From the NCBI GenBank assembly GCA_025917655.1, contig CP084615.1, forward strand, positions 2,356,001 to 2,420,000: 64,000 bases of DNA, read 5' to 3'. Positions 11,701-23,443 of this stretch are shown piece after piece. Origin of the DNA: Chlorella sorokiniana. Taxonomy: Eukaryota > Chlorophyta > Trebouxiophyceae > Chlorellales > Chlorellaceae. The position numbers and the translations under genes are program-made. How positions within the stretch are numbered: position 1 is the first letter of the stretch; every line of letters starts with the position of its first letter. The notes beneath the pieces are model-generated. The model was not told the origin of the DNA and did no database searches. It saw nothing but the letters and a program-made list of their open reading frames with translations.

Positions 11701-13579
11701 GCAGGCAGATGCTGGTCGTCTGAATCCCCCGCCTCTTGCAAGAAAAGCGCCTCCGACACTCCCAATACGAAAACCCGGTAAAGAAGCTTCCTAAGCACCA
11801 CAAACAGACACACACAGGCTTGCCTGGTAGTAGCGGTCAAAGCCGGACACCATCAGCATCTGCTTGAAAAGCTGGGGCGACTGCGGCAGCGCGTACCAGT
11901 CGCCCGCCTGCAGCCTGCGGGGCGCAACAGGGGGTGGGGGGCAGGGAGAAGGCCTGTCAGACGGGGCGAGATGGCCCAGAAGGGGCTCGATGGCAGCGTG
12001 AGATGCCAAGCCCCCTGTGGGTGCTGCCAACTCCCATCCCAACCCGCCGCTCAGGTGCATACACACACAGGCATCGTCTGATGTGGAATCCTTGCTACCA
12101 AGTTACAACTGAACACACAAGCACATACATACAGTGCAACCCCTCACCTGGATGGCACTAAGTAGTCGCGGGCTCCTTCTGGCGTGGAACGAGTCAGGAT
12201 GGGGGTCTCCACCTGCGAAGGGTGGCGGCAGGGTTGCAGCGGCCCGCCATTGCTATGGCGCCGCGGCAAACCAGCAGGCCTCGCACGTGCTAAGCCTGCA
12301 GCCTGTCAGCGGCAACAGAGCCAGCGCAGGAGGCCCGGCCGCAAGTTGTGGGCTGGCCTTCCGAGGCAGGCGGGCGTCTGGCGCCCGGGCCGCCCAACTC
12401 CCGCCACCCACCTCCACAAAGCCGTGCTCGTCCTCCAAAAAGCGCCGGACGGCCCGCACCAGAGCGTGGCGCATGCGCAGGTTTTGGGCCATGCGCGGTC
12501 GCCTGCAGGACAGGCAGCAGAATCTCGGGCCCCACAAACAGGACTGGGGGTACGTCGCGGCGGCCAGCTGCTGCTGGAGCGCCGTGCTGCAGCTCAAGCC
12601 CTGAGCAGCCCCTCTCAATGCTCACTGCAGCGTCCCCCTCCCCCTTTTCAGAGGTGAATCGCCCACCTCAGGTCCAGCACCCTGTGCTTCAGGCGCAGCT
12701 CCTCGCGCGGCGCCTCTCCACCCTCCGCCTCGCTCACGAAAAGGGCAGCTTGCGGGTGACGGCGTTCAGCACCTGCGGCGGCGGGCAAGCAGGGAGATGC
12801 GTAAAGAGTTGGCGCAAGCAGGACAGGGTTCTGCATGCCTGTCATCACCCCACACATCCCTGTGCATATGCCCATAGCCCGCACTGGAATGCTGCCCGCC
12901 CCACTGCCTTCCTCACTATTAATTCACCCACCCATCACACACACACTCCCCCTCCCACCTTGATGTCGGTGGGACTGATCTCCAAGGTGCCCGTCTTGAG
13001 GCGGGGGTTTGGGTCGGAGCGGCGCCGCAGCTGCCCCGTCACCGCCACCACCCATTCCTGCCGCACCCGCTCCGCCCGCGCCGCCACCTGCGGCTGCGCC
13101 TGCGGGTCCACGATGACCTGGACGACCCCGGTGTGGTCCCGGATGTCCAAGAACAGCAGGCCGCCCAGGTTGCGGTACCGGTCGACCCAGCCGCACACGG
13201 TGACGGCGCCGCCGCCGACGTCGCCCTCCGTCAGCGCGCCGCACCCGTGGGACCGCCCGGGCCACGTCAGCCCGGCTTCCAAGACCCCGCCGCCGCTAGG
13301 CTGTGCATGCCCTCGCCCGCGTCGCCTGCTGCTGCTGCCTCCGCCTGCTGCTCGGCCTCCGCCAGGCTGGCCCGCAGCGGGCGCAGGCTGGCGGGGCGCG
13401 CGCGGGCGGCGAGGCAGCGCAAGGCTGCCGCCGCCTGTGCACGGGCGGGCGGTGGCGGCGGTGGCCAGAGCCCGCAGTGAGCGGCCGCTGACCGGCACAC
13501 GAGATGACGCAGTGCCTCGCATTATGTTCAGCCTGCAACAGCGCAGCAACTGCGACATGGACGACAGAGCTCCAGCCAT
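8775..13579 (-). CDS. aspS: Bacterial-type aspartyl-tRNA synthetase, organellar
   Basis: Class II synthetase charging tRNA-Asp. The GAD insertion domain marks the bacterial/organellar type, so a plastid or mitochondrial location is likely. An Arg/Ala-rich leader precedes the OB-fold anticodon domain ([19 protein letters not shown]). Exons follow at about 12959-13579, 12667-12772, 12412-12502, 12148-12212, 11824-11914, 11533-11592, 11084-11237, 10844-10914, 10561-10667, 10194-10435 (GAD), 9813-9932, 9500-9592, 9204-9316 and 8775-8995. Motif 2 is seen as [18 protein letters not shown] and motif 3 as [15 protein letters not shown]. Three introns have GC donors (starting 11823, 11532 and 9203), fixed by the unbroken protein on both sides. 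One base is missing in the AAAAG run near 12740. The start could be a few codons downstream. It shares a 204-base divergent promoter with the HAT-repeat gene. Confidence 0.92.
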
Positions 13580-13783
13580 TCGCCGCGCTCAGCGGGACAT
13601 GAACGCTTCGTGCGTGTTTGATTGTTCACTGAATAGTTTAGAAGTGCATGCAGAGGCAATGCCCCATGTGCAGCCATCCTGCTGGAGCTGCTGGGTCCTG
13701 CTGTGCCGAGCTGGTTTCGTCCGAGCTACATCTTTGTTTGTGCAGTATGTTGTGCTTGTTGCAAGCTGATTGAGGCGAGCCAT
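13580..13783. promoter_or_regulatory. Compact bidirectional promoter between AspRS and the HAT-repeat gene
   Basis: Only about 200 bases separate the two putative start codons. The stretch is AT-richer than the coding DNA on both sides. Both flanking products are predicted to act in organelle gene expression, so shared control is plausible but inferred. Confidence 0.45.
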
Positions 13784-16700
13784 ATGTTGAAACATACGAC
13801 ACCCTCGGCATCATCGCCCTCGCCACACCAGCTACTGGCTCGCTCGCCAGGGGTAATTGCGGCGCTGCCTGCCGCTCTAAGTAGCTCCAATGAGCATGTC
13901 GGGAAAAGAAGGCGGCGGGTGATCGTGCGGCGGACGCACAGGCGGTGCGGGGCTGCTGCCGCCGCTGCTGCCAGCGCAGGCAGCGAGGCGTTCAGGGAGG
14001 CAGCGCCGCCGGCCGGCGCTTCGGACGAGAAGGCGCTGCTGCAGGAGGCCCTCGACTCCGACAGCGACGAGGACGCTGCCACGCGGCTGGCTTCCCTGCA
14101 GCAGCGCTTCCCGGCCAACCCTCACTACCCGCTGGCGGCGGCGCGGCTGGCAGCGCGGCGGCGCGACGCGGCCGCCGCTCGCCGGCTGTTTGAGCGCGCG
14201 GCTGCAGTGGCCGGGGACGGTCGGGATGCCAGCGTGGCGCTGCAGGCGTGGGGCCTCTTCGAGGCAGACGCTGGGCGGTCAGCAGAGGCGCGGCAGCTGC
14301 TGCAGCGCGCCGTGGCGGCCGACCCCTCGCACGCCGCCGCCCACAGCGCGCTGGGCCGCCTGGCGGAGCGCGCAGGCCAGCTGGCGGCGGCGGCAGCGCA
14401 CTACCAAGCCGCGGTGGCGGCGGATCCCAGGCACGCCCCGTCTCTGCAGGCGCTGGCGCTGCTGGAGGCTCGACGGGGGCGGGTGGGGCGGGCGAGGAGC
14501 GCTTCCGCACAGCGCTGTCCGCCTGCCCGGCCAACCCGCAGCTGTACCAGGCGTGGGCGCTGATGGAGTGGCGGCAGGGAAGCTACGGGGCAGCCAAGCG
14601 CCTGTTCCTGGAGGCACATGACGAGTGCGCGCCCCACGCGCCGCTGCTCGCCGCGCACGCAAAGTGGGTGGAGGAAGGTTGGAGGCGGAAGGGCGGGGGC
14701 GTGCATTCCGCCCAGGGCTTGTCTCGCCCTCCTTGTTGTCACGACTCTCAGCCATGTGTGCTGCCTGCAGCATGCTGCGGCGGTCTGGCGCAGCGACACG
14801 TCGCTCGACCCTGCTCTGCCCACTCCCCCTTGGTGTTCGCCGCTGCGCAGGATGGAGGCTCGGCGGCGCAACGTCGCGGGCGCGCGCCGCCTGTACCGCC
14901 AGGCGCTGCAGGCCGACCCCGCCCACCCGCAAAGCCTGGTGGGGCTGGGGCAGCTGGAGGCGCGCAGCGGCAACGCCGAGGCGGCGCGGGCGGTGTACCA
15001 GCGCGGGCTGGCGGCGCACCCCGCTCCGTGCACCTGCTTTCCTCGTTGGCCCACCTGGAGTCGCAGGTGGGGGAGCGGCGCACGGGCTCGGCGGGCGGCG
15101 GCACGCGGAGGCGGCCTTGGGAGGAGGGGCTGTGCCTGCCTGAAGTGCCTGTGCAGCCTGCCAGCCCCCGTTCACGCCGCCGCCGAACGATAGCCGCAGC
15201 CGTGCTTGCTTCCTTGCCGCCCGTGCTTCGCTGCGCAACCCTCCTGCGCCTGACAGCGGGGGCCAGCCCTGCTCAAACTTGCCTGCAGGCGGGAGACGTG
15301 GAGGCATGCCGCCGCGCCTGGCTGCGCGTGACCGAGGTGGAGCGCTGCAACGGCCACGCCTGCGCCGCGCTGGCCGCGCTGGACCGGCAGGAGGGGCTGC
15401 TGGCGGCGGCCGAGGCCTGGCTGCGCCGCGGCTGCCAGAGCGCAGGTGGGGCGGTGCCTGCGGCCGGCGTGCTCGCTAGAAAGACAGTCGCGCCGTGGAA
15501 GCGAGCTGCCGCTGTGGGCAGCGCTGTCTGCCCTCAAGCCGCGGTGCTTGTTCCGCGCGCCTGCCCCACCCTGGTTCATTCTGCGCTTGCCTGCAGACGC
15601 CAAGGGGGCGCTGCTCTGCTATGAAGGCCTGGCAGAGCTGCTGGCCTTCCAAGGGCAGGTGAGCTGCACCTCGCTATGGCTCCTTTATTATTGCTGTTCG
15701 GCTCTGAGCTTTCGCTGTGAGCTTTCAGGTGTTGCTGCTCCCAAGTCATGCGACGCTGAGCCCTGGCCGGCCGCACGCCCTCGCCGCCGCGCCGCCCTGC
15801 AGACAGCCGCAGCGCGCGAGGCGTTCAAGCGGGCAGCGCGCTGCCTGAAGTCACCGCGCGGTTCTGGCGGCAGTGGGCCACCTTTGAGAAGCGTGCGGGG
15901 GACCTCGAGGTGGGGCGTGGGGGTTTGGGGGGCAGGCTGGCCGTGCCGTGCCGCCTTCGTCCTTGCTGGACACCCCGCCAGCTGCTTGCTTGCTGCGATG
16001 GGCACACCATGCATCGCGCGGCCTGGGCCTCCCCTCGCTTTCCTGTGAAGGTCTTCCTCGCCGTCCTCGTTGTGCCTTCATTGGTTCTTTCACCCTCTTT
16101 TTCGCCCCCCCCCGCAGCGCTCCTCCCAGCTCTACTCACGCGCCTCCCAGGCCGACCCGCGGGACGACCGCACCTGGCTGCAGTGGGGCCTGCTGGAGCG
16201 GCGGCGCGCCCGCCCGCCGCCGCGCTGCGCTGCTTTGCTGAGGGCACCAAGGCCGCGCCGCGCAACCCGTACATGTGGCAGGCACGTGCGCTGAGGGGCG
16301 CCGCGGGAGCTCCTGGCTGCCGTCGGGAGCCGGGGCTGCGTGGCTCTGCGCTGGCATGCCGCAGCCTCTCCAGCCTGGCCGGCCCCGCCTGAGCCCACGC
16401 CGCTCTGGCTGCCAGGGAACACCGCCCGCTTCAAAGAGCCGGCGCCCAGCATACTCAGCAGCAGCTCAACCCCACCCCCCACCCCCCACCCAACCACCCA
16501 CCCAAACACCTCGTCCAGGTGTACGGCGTGCTTCTGTTCCAGCAGGGCAGGGCGGCGGAGGCGCGGGAGGTGCTGCGGCAGGGCGTGGCCGCCAACCCGG
16601 GCAGCCCGCAGCTGTGCATGGAGTGGGCGCTGGCGGAGGAGGCGGCGGGCAACCTGGGTGAGGCGGCATGGGGCCGCGTGCTGTGAGTGCATGTTATGTG

Positions 16701-17059
16701 ATGTGCGTGCAGAGCACGGCGAGCATGCGGTGGATCACACGGGCAGGGGGTCAGTACTGGCCGGGCACGGCCAGCTTGCGCCCCCTGCCTCGAGGTTACG
16801 CCGACAGGCCGTGTACTGATCGGGTTCCTAAGCCCTGCTCGCTTGCTTGCTTCCCTGCACAGAGGACGCGCTGGCCATTTTCGAGCAGGGCGCCGCGTCG
16901 CCAGAGCCGCACGCGCCGCTGTTTGCGGCGTACGCCAAGCTGGCGCAGCGCATGGGCCGCGACGAGCTGGCGGCCGACGTGCGCCAGCAGCTGCACAAGC
17001 TTCAGGGCAGGCTGCCCTGGGTGCACCAGGGCTCGCCCTCACAGGATGACCCTGCGTGA
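13784..17059 (+). CDS. HAT/TPR-repeat organellar RNA-maturation protein (MBB1/HCF107-like)
   Basis: Half-a-TPR proteins of this class bind and stabilise chloroplast mRNA 5' ends. The N-terminus after the ATG at 13784 is rich in Ser, Ala and Arg with few acids (...SSPSPHQLLARSPGVIAAL), like a transit peptide. About ten helical repeats follow, each with the W/L..A..E...G....AR.L..R....P pattern; clear ones are ALQAWGLFEADAGRSAEARQ, LYQAWALMEWRQGSYGAAKR, SLVGLGQLEARSGNAEAARA, DRTWLQWGLLERRRA and QLCMEWALAEEAAGNL. The C-terminus reads LPWVHQGSPSQDDPA, close to the tail expected for MBB1 relatives. Exon joins are GT-AG. Frame slips occur near 14480, 15010, 15100 and 15870, in G/C-rich runs. The exact target RNA cannot be told from sequence. 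Confidence 0.7.
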
Positions 17060-17175
17060 ATGCGACGAAGCGCGGCGGGTCACAGCGCTCAACCTGCAGT
17101 ACGCCCTTGGGTGTGCTGCAGCCGCGGCAGGGCTCCAGTCCCTTCTCTCTGAGCTTTCAAACACTGTGACGCTCC

Positions 17176-18541
17176 ATGAGCCCCAAGAAGCACCGTGAGG
17201 AGGCCCCTGTGCCCGGGCTGGGCACGATTGAGGAGCAGCTTGCCGACAGAGTTGCCGAGGCGCTGATCAGCCAGGTCTCACCCCTTTGGGACAGGCACGA
17301 CCTGCTTGTGACGGCTGCCAACCTTGCGCGCGTGGGCAACCACAACACGACCGCCATTGCCAACAAGGTGTTTGCTCACCTGAGCCCCCACCTCGGTGAG
17401 CCTCAGCAGAGAAGCAGATGGCGCCTGCGAGGCTGGCTGCCCAGGGCAGTAATGCCGGGGACAGCCGCCAATCACATAGGCTGCAACAACCTGCAAATGC
17501 ATGCCATTCTTTGATGCATCACAGGCAAGGATCCGGGCGTCACGGAGAAGAGCACCGCCGCAGCTCAAAAGGCGCTGCAGAAGGTGGGCGGGCACACTGC
17601 ACGCCTGCCTGGCCGGCGTGGGCTGTCCCCCACCTGAGGCACTGCTGACCTCCCCGTTTCACTAACCACCCATGCAGTGGGGCCTGTCCACCACCGGCAA
17701 GAAGCAGGAGCTGTGGGAGCGCATCCAGGCGCAGGCAAGGCGTCGGTGGCAGGCCCAGCACTTGACCATGCAGCTCACGCCGCTGCCCACGCCCCAGCCC
17801 AGCTAGTGCAGTGCGTGCCGCCGCCCTCGCAGACCAAGGACTCCAGGAGCGGCTTGCAGGGGCGAAACCTGCGTCATGGCGGCGTGAGCGACGCCACGCG
17901 GTCGGAAATGGCTGGCTGGCACTACAAGCGCATCTCGCAGACCAAGGCCAAGGTTGGGCCCGGGCAGCAGCTGTGGAGGGAGCGCATTGGACCGCTTCAT
18001 GCGACTTCGAACAAGCTTGCTTGATCAAGACATCATGACATTTCTTTCTTCATATTCTGATGCATGCGCATCTTTCCTTCCTCCTCCGTCCTGCAGGACA
18101 TGTTTGAGCTTAGCAAGGGCGACCTCGACGCCCTGCCCTTCCGCTGGGAGGGCAACGCGGGCTTTGCGGGCAAGGTGCGGCGGGGACCTTGACAGCTGGC
18201 AGCGGGCAGCAACCGCACCCGCGCTTCATCGCGGCATGTGCTGCATCTGTCTATCTGTCTGTCTATTGTTGACTTGCTACAGGCATCTCCCTCCTCCGCA
18301 GATGTTTCTGCTGTCGCACGTGAAGGCCAAGGCTGTGGAGCGGCACGGCTCGTGGGAGCAGCTGCGCGCCAAACAGGTTCGCATGGGCCGGCTGCTGTCC
18401 GGCATATTCGATGACATGGCCAGGAAGAGGCAGGGGAGCGAGCAACAGCAGCAGCAGCAGCAGCAGCAGCAAGAACAAGGGCAAGGGTCAGCCAAAGTGC
18501 GGCAGTTGGTGGAGCAGGCCGAGCGGGCTGGCGGCGACTAG
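17176..18541 (+). CDS. SAP-like plus XPA-C-like domain protein, paralogue 1
   Basis: I do not recognise a named gene. Six exons (17176-17395, 17526-17583, 17678-17734, 17832-17952, 18097-18174, 18302-18541) give an unbroken protein of about 257 residues, so this gene is free of the frameshifts seen elsewhere. Residues about 25-73 form a helical block with DRHDLLVTAANLARVGNHN and FAHLSPHLG. Residues 80-115 look like a SAP DNA-binding motif (ALQKWGLSTTGKKQELWERI). Then comes a segment resembling the XPA C-terminal DNA-binding subdomain: ISQTKAKDMFELSKGDLDAL, then MFLLSHVKAKAVERHGSWEQL. The zinc finger of true XPA is absent. The tail has a polyQ run and an acidic/basic helix. The third intron starts with GC (17735). 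A DNA-repair or chromatin role is inference from domains only. Confidence 0.7.
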
Positions 18542-18574
18542 GCACATGTGGACGCCTGACTCCTGTGCAGCTCC

Positions 18575-18579
18575 TGTAA
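18575..18579 (+). terminator. TGTAA poly(A) signal of XPA-C-like paralogue 1
   Basis: TGTAA lies 34 bases after the TAG stop and before the next paralogue's start, supporting two separate transcription units. Confidence 0.5.
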
Positions 18580-18777
18580 GGCAGCGTGAATGACACAAGG
18601 GACCCGTTATAGTTGTCTCTTGCTGTGGGGCAGCTTGATGGCATGATCACAGTTGCCACAATGATGAGAATTGATCAAAGTGGGCAGGAAGAAAGTTGGC
18701 AGGAGGAGGGCGACTCCAGCGAGGCCGCCTGCTTTCAGTGCACCCCTCCTCTTGGCTTTTCCAGCATCAACGTCAGG

Positions 18778-21295
18778 ATGAGCGCTGCCCCTGGGCATAA
18801 GCGCTCGGAATCGGGCCCTCCAACCCTCGACAGCCTGCCAAGACCACTCTCAAGGCACATAGCTCGCCAGTTCATCGCCCAGGAGGTGAGCTGCGGCCAG
18901 CGACACCCTGCAAGGTTGCAGCAGCAGCCGCTTTGGTTTGCTGGCAGCGCCACCTGTCCTAGCGTCGCCGAGCCCTAGAGACAGGCGCGCTTTCCTGCCC
19001 TGTCCTGGGCCCCTTGCTTCTCTCTTCACCTCTGCTCGCAGTCCCCGTTGTTTGATCGAGGGGATCTGCTGCGGGTGGCGGCCACTCTGGCCCAGGTGGG
19101 ATCCCGCACCACCACCCTGATGGCTCGCGACCTCTTCCGCCACCTCAGCCCCCGCCTCGGTGAGCCTCCGCACAAGGACTGCCATGCCTTGCCGCAGTTG
19201 CGAAGGCTCCCTGCCGCAGCGCTGCCTGCATCGCCTTGTGCGTCCGGTGCCCGCTCCCCTTCCAGCACCTGTCGCTGTGCGTACGTTGTGCAACCAAGCT
19301 GTATTTCCAGCCCACATAGCCCAGCACATGGGCTTGTCGTGTGCGACCCCACTCTTCCTGCCGCCAGGTTCCAAGCTGCCCCGTGGCATGTGTGAGGAGA
19401 GCAAGGGGGAGGAGATGCGGCAGCTGCTCAAAAGCTGGGGCCTGACCCACAGCGGCGTGGCCCTCAGCAGGAAGCGGGACATGTGGTCAGCTGTGCAGGC
19501 GCAGGTGAGGCGCGCAAGAACAACCAGCTGCAGCCGGGCACCTGCCTGCATGCTGTGCATGTGGCGCTGGATGCCTTGCATGAAAACTGCAGTGGCAGCA
19601 CACAGTCAGCTGCTTGTGCTGCTCCTTGGCGCTCAGATCAAGGACTCGGAGCAGGACGCCGCTGGCCGCCCCACGCGGCTGCCTGGTGTCCGCCGCCACT
19701 CGCATGGAGCTGTCCCGTTACTCTGCGAAGCTCATCAGCTTCAGGAAGGCCCGGGTAGGTTGGGTTATCCGCTGCCAGCGCAGGGACGGCCCCTGTGGAG
19801 AGGCCAGTGGCTGCCTCAGAATCAGGCGCCACGCCAACGCGCCGAATGGCTCCCCACCTCCCCACTGGCCTCCCGCCTTCCACCTGCCTTCAGGAGACTT
19901 TCTCTCTGGATCGGGGTGACCTCGAAAACCTTCCCTTCGTCCTGGAGGAGGAGCCAGACGAGCAGCCAAGCAAGGCAGGGCGCTCGCTTGCAACGGGAGG
20001 CTTGCTGGCGAATCGTGGCGACTTGCGGCCAAGGGGTTGGTTGCTGATCAGATGGCGCCCCCCCCCCCCCTCCCCCGCCGCCCCCCCCCCCCCGCTCCTG
20101 CCGCTCCCCCTGCAGATGCTGCTGCTGGCTGATGTGAAGGCGCTAGCCCTGCAGAAGCACGGCAGCTGGGAGGCGCTGCAGAAGAAGCTCGGCACCTTCC
20201 AAATCAAAGAGTGCGCACACAACTTTAAATCTGGCTTGCTGCGCCAGGCTGGCACGCCGTTAGCCGATTGCAATGGCCTGCTGCAGCCTTTTCACACTCT
20301 CCTCTTGGCCACGCAGCCCCCATCTGGCCAAGGCGTTGGAGCTGCGGCAGGCTGCGCTTCGCAGCGAGCTGGCAGGGCGAGGCGTGCCGCCCGTCAAGAT
20401 CGAGGCCATGCTGAGTCTGCCGGGCGCCTTCCGCTTTGCGGATCAGGGGTGGGTCGCAGCCTTCTGCAAATCAAGAAGATTTCCACAGAGGGGTGGGCCA
20501 AGGCATCACCTCTGCTAACGCACACTACATTTGACAACTCGCACCATAACTGCTGCCGCGGACACCGAACCCCCTTCCATTGTCCACAGCTACCCGGAGT
20601 CGTCGGTGCCGCTGCCGGCTGCTGCCGATCAGCTGGAGCGCTGGGGCTTCCTGCTTGCTGGCCCCGCCCGGCCCCACTTCTTAGCCGCGCTGGCGGAGGG
20701 GACGGCGGCAAGCGGGGCCAAGGGGAAGGCTGGGCACGAGCACAGGTAAGCCAGAACCACTTGCTGAGGCAAGGCCTGAAGCTGAGAGCTAAACCGCCGC
20801 GCTGGGCGTTCCGTAACCCGCCTTTGACCCGGAATGCATCGCAGCAGTACCATCAGGGCGGTGCCCGGCGCGGCGGCCTCCAAGCGCAGCCGGGCAATGG
20901 AGGCCGCCCTGCCGAGATGGGTGGCCGAGCAGCGCAACCTCATGGTGAGGCCTCGGCGCAGCTGCCGTTCAACCATGCCGCAGCCTATTGCGGCGGGATC
21001 GTTGCGTGCACCGAAGACTCTGTATGATCACCCTCACGCATCTGCTTGTCACCAGCAACTCCCCCGGGGCCCTCCCAAACCGCCTCCAACAAGTGCCTCC
21101 CCCAAGCCGCAGTTCATCCTGGGCAACCCCGAGGTGCCCCGCTCCATGCTGCCAGAGCTGCAGCGCATCTACGAGGACCAGCAGCAGGCAAATCAGGCAC
21201 AGCAGGCAAATCAGGCACAGCAGGCACAGCAGGCACATCGCGCGCAGCCGGGCGTCCTGCGCAGAAGAAGATGCGCACATGAAAATCGATGTTAG
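18778..21295 (+). CDS. SAP-like plus XPA-C-like domain protein, paralogue 2
   Basis: Tandem relative of the preceding gene, with the same domain order and nearly the same exon borders. Exons: 18778-18885, 19042-19159, 19368-19504, 19638-19756, about 19895-19974, then from 20117. Matching blocks are DRGDLLRVAATLAQVGSRT with FRHLSPRLG; the SAP-like LLKSWGLTHSGVALSRKRDM; RYSAKLISFRKARETFSLDR followed by GDLENLPF; and MLLLADVKALALQKHGSWEAL. Beyond that it has a C-terminal extension absent from paralogue 1: RQAALRSELAGRGVPPVKIE, PESSVPLPAAADQLERWGF, and a repeat tail of QANQAQ units. The intron at 19975 has a GC donor where paralogue 1 has GT. One base is missing near 19690. Function unknown; nucleic-acid binding is inferred. 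Confidence 0.65.
21179..21245 (+). repeat. Short in-frame tandem repeat encoding Gln/Ala/Asn units
   Basis: Units of about 9-15 bases (CAGGCA with AATCAGGCA variants) repeat across the 3' end of paralogue 2 and encode QANQAQ-type repeats. Such tracts change length easily. Confidence 0.8.
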
Positions 21296-21583
21296 CTGCG
21301 GGGGGTTGCCGCCCGCGGCACCCTTGTGCGCGCTTCCAGACCTGGCCGCTCCCTACATGCTCGTGCGGCAACACAAAAAGAGACCTGATTACGTTACACA
21401 CGGCCTGGATGGTTCATGATTTTTAAGTTCGAATGACAGCATGGTGGAGCAGGACAGGCAGCAGATAGCAGCGTAGATCACAATATGAAAGGATACCAGT
21501 ACGAGTAATCAGCAGTATACTGGACAGCGCAGGCTCAGAACGTGGACGGAAAGGAATGGCAACCAGCTGTCAGCAACAGCGGT
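21296..21583. other. Convergent 3' region between XPA-C-like paralogue 2 and the DUF4336 gene
   Basis: The minus strand carries TGTAA at 21398-21394, about 190 bases after the DUF4336 stop, a probable poly(A) signal. I see no gene here. Confidence 0.45.
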
Positions 21584-23192
21584 CTAGCGGTACAGGAAGT
21601 CAAAGCACTCCCGGAAGGCGCGGTGGCCGTCGGGGATGGGGGCGGTCGCGTGGGCGGGGATCACCGTGTCCCAGCTGCCGCCCCGCGCCAGCACCGCCTC
21701 CACCCACGCCTTGCCCTCCTGCGGGGGACAGGGCCACACCACGAGTAGACAGATGTTTATGAAGCAAGCAGGCGACACACCGCCTCTCCGCACGCAGGAG
21801 CTGGGCATTGCCGGCTGCGGCCAGCTTGCCAGGCCGCACGCATTGGCGGCGGCGGCGCTGCGGCTGGCCGGGCGCACCTGCGGGAAGGCCTGGAACACCT
21901 GCTTGGTGACTGGGCCCAGCCTGTCCCAGACACCCAGCGAGGTGGCGCCTGCCCGGTTGGCGGCGCTGACGTAAGCAAATTCTTGAGCCCCCATGCAGAA
22001 GCCTGCGGTACAGATTGCGGTACGAGTGCGCGGAAGGAGACGGTTGCTGGCTCGGCAGGATGGCGGCAAGGACGCGGGCCAAGCACCGAGCATGCTTGCA
22101 TCAGGCTTGCCACCAGGCAGGCAAGACGCGCGGCAGCCCTGGCCCCACCTGTGTCCGACAGCAGCAGAGCCTTGTACTGCGGCAGTACCACCGCCAGCTC
22201 CAGGAAGAACGTCACCGCCAGCAGCTCGCTTTCCACCTGGCCCTGCAGCTCGGGCGGCAGCGGGTCCACACCTGCACACAAACAACGATGAGCCCAGCAC
22301 AGATGCAGAGCGTGAGCGGTGGATTGAGCGCTCTGGCAAGCAAGGGATCGAGTAGGCGCAGCCGCTACCGGCAATGCGCGGGCATCTTCGCTGTGAACCA
22401 GCGTGCCGCTGCAGCTGCTGCCCTGCCCTGCAGGCTCACCCAGGACCCTGCAGCGCGGCCGCATGCCGCCGATGAGCTGCTGGAAGAAGGGGATGGGCAG
22501 GCCTTTGCCCTCCAGGAAGCCCGGTGCCGTCCACACAGTGGCCGAGGGGAACTTGTCAGACAGCGCGGAAGCAAACAGCCTGCAGGAGGGCAGTTGTGGT
22601 TGTGGGCGGTGGTGGCTGCTTTGCTGTCAAACGGCTTGGCTGCGATGGGAAAGGGGGCAGGGAAGCACGGGAAGCAACACACAAACTATAGCAGAGCTGC
22701 ACACAGCTCCGCTCACCAGTGCTCCGGGGATGAGCTGGGCAGGATGATGTGGCTGACCTCCCCGCCCAGGTCGCCCAACGTGCGCAGCAGCTCGGGCGTG
22801 GGAGCCACAGGGCTGACCAGCAGGAGGGAGCCGTCCGGCAGCCTCGCCGCTATCATCCGCAGCCGAATGTCCACGCCCAGCAGGCTGAAGGGCTGGGCAA
22901 GGCCCCAGAGCCCTGGAGCAAACTCCTCCAGCTCGGTTGCACGGGAGAAGAAGGGTGGGATGATTGACAAATACCTGCGGTCTGCGGGGTCCGCCGGAAC
23001 AGCGGCGCCGCCGCCCACAATGCCCGTCGCCGCTGCTTCCTCCTGCTGAACCGCCCGCAGCAATGGCCGGCTGCGATCTGCATGGCGCGCAGAGCGGATT
23101 CCTGCTGCCCCTGGGCTCCCGCGCTGCGCCTGTGTGGTAGAGCAGCGCGGCGCGACGGCCTTGAAGGGCGCCGCGGACACTGCTGTGGCCAT
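21584..23192 (-). CDS. DUF4336 family protein, probably plastid-targeted
   Basis: Five exons give an unbroken reading frame: 22717-23192, 22440-22579, 22149-22271, 21878-22002 and 21584-21718. The ATG at 23192 starts MATAVSAAPFKAVAPRCSTT, a typical Ala/Ser/Arg transit peptide. The domain begins LEEFAPGLWGLAQPFSLLGV, then RMIAARLPDGSLLLVSPVAP, the DUF4336 signature 'LW....P......R....RL.DG.L...SP..PT'. Later blocks are FPSATVWTAPGFLEGKGLP and VVLPQYKALLLSDTG. The fold is related to metallo-hydrolases, but here the usual H.HH zinc ligands are not evident (VSHIILPSSSPEHW). The C-terminus, with GSWDTVIPAHATAPIPDG, is typical of the long plant form. Biochemical function is unknown. Confidence 0.8.
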
Positions 23193-23443
23193 CACAGACC
23201 AATTGCAACCGTTAGGTGGTAGATCAAAGAGAATGGCGGCCAGCAGTGAAGCCCTAGCCCTTGTTCCCATGCTGGCGCCAGCATCACAGTCAACAGGAGA
23301 GGTTGTGAGCATTGTGCAGGCCCTTGGATTCATCACTGCTCCCTTCTTTGGACTTCGACCTTCACACAATTGTGAGAGGAGTCCATAGTCAGTCCCCTGG
23401 ATACTCTCTCTCCTGGTGACTCGATCATCATCTGAGTGTGGGA
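23193..23443. promoter_or_regulatory. Divergent promoter region, DUF4336 gene / Gly-rich gene
   Basis: About 250 bases lie between opposite start codons. Base composition is lower in GC than the genes. No specific element was identified. Confidence 0.4.

Noticed and set aside
18441-18475. CAG repeats (also near 7818 and 32990) considered as repeat-array elements
   Set aside because: They are in-frame polyglutamine tracts in predicted proteins; no spacer structure, so not CRISPR.
17176-21295. Reading the two genes as one large gene
   Set aside because: A stop, a TGTAA signal and a new start separate them, and their domains repeat in the same order.
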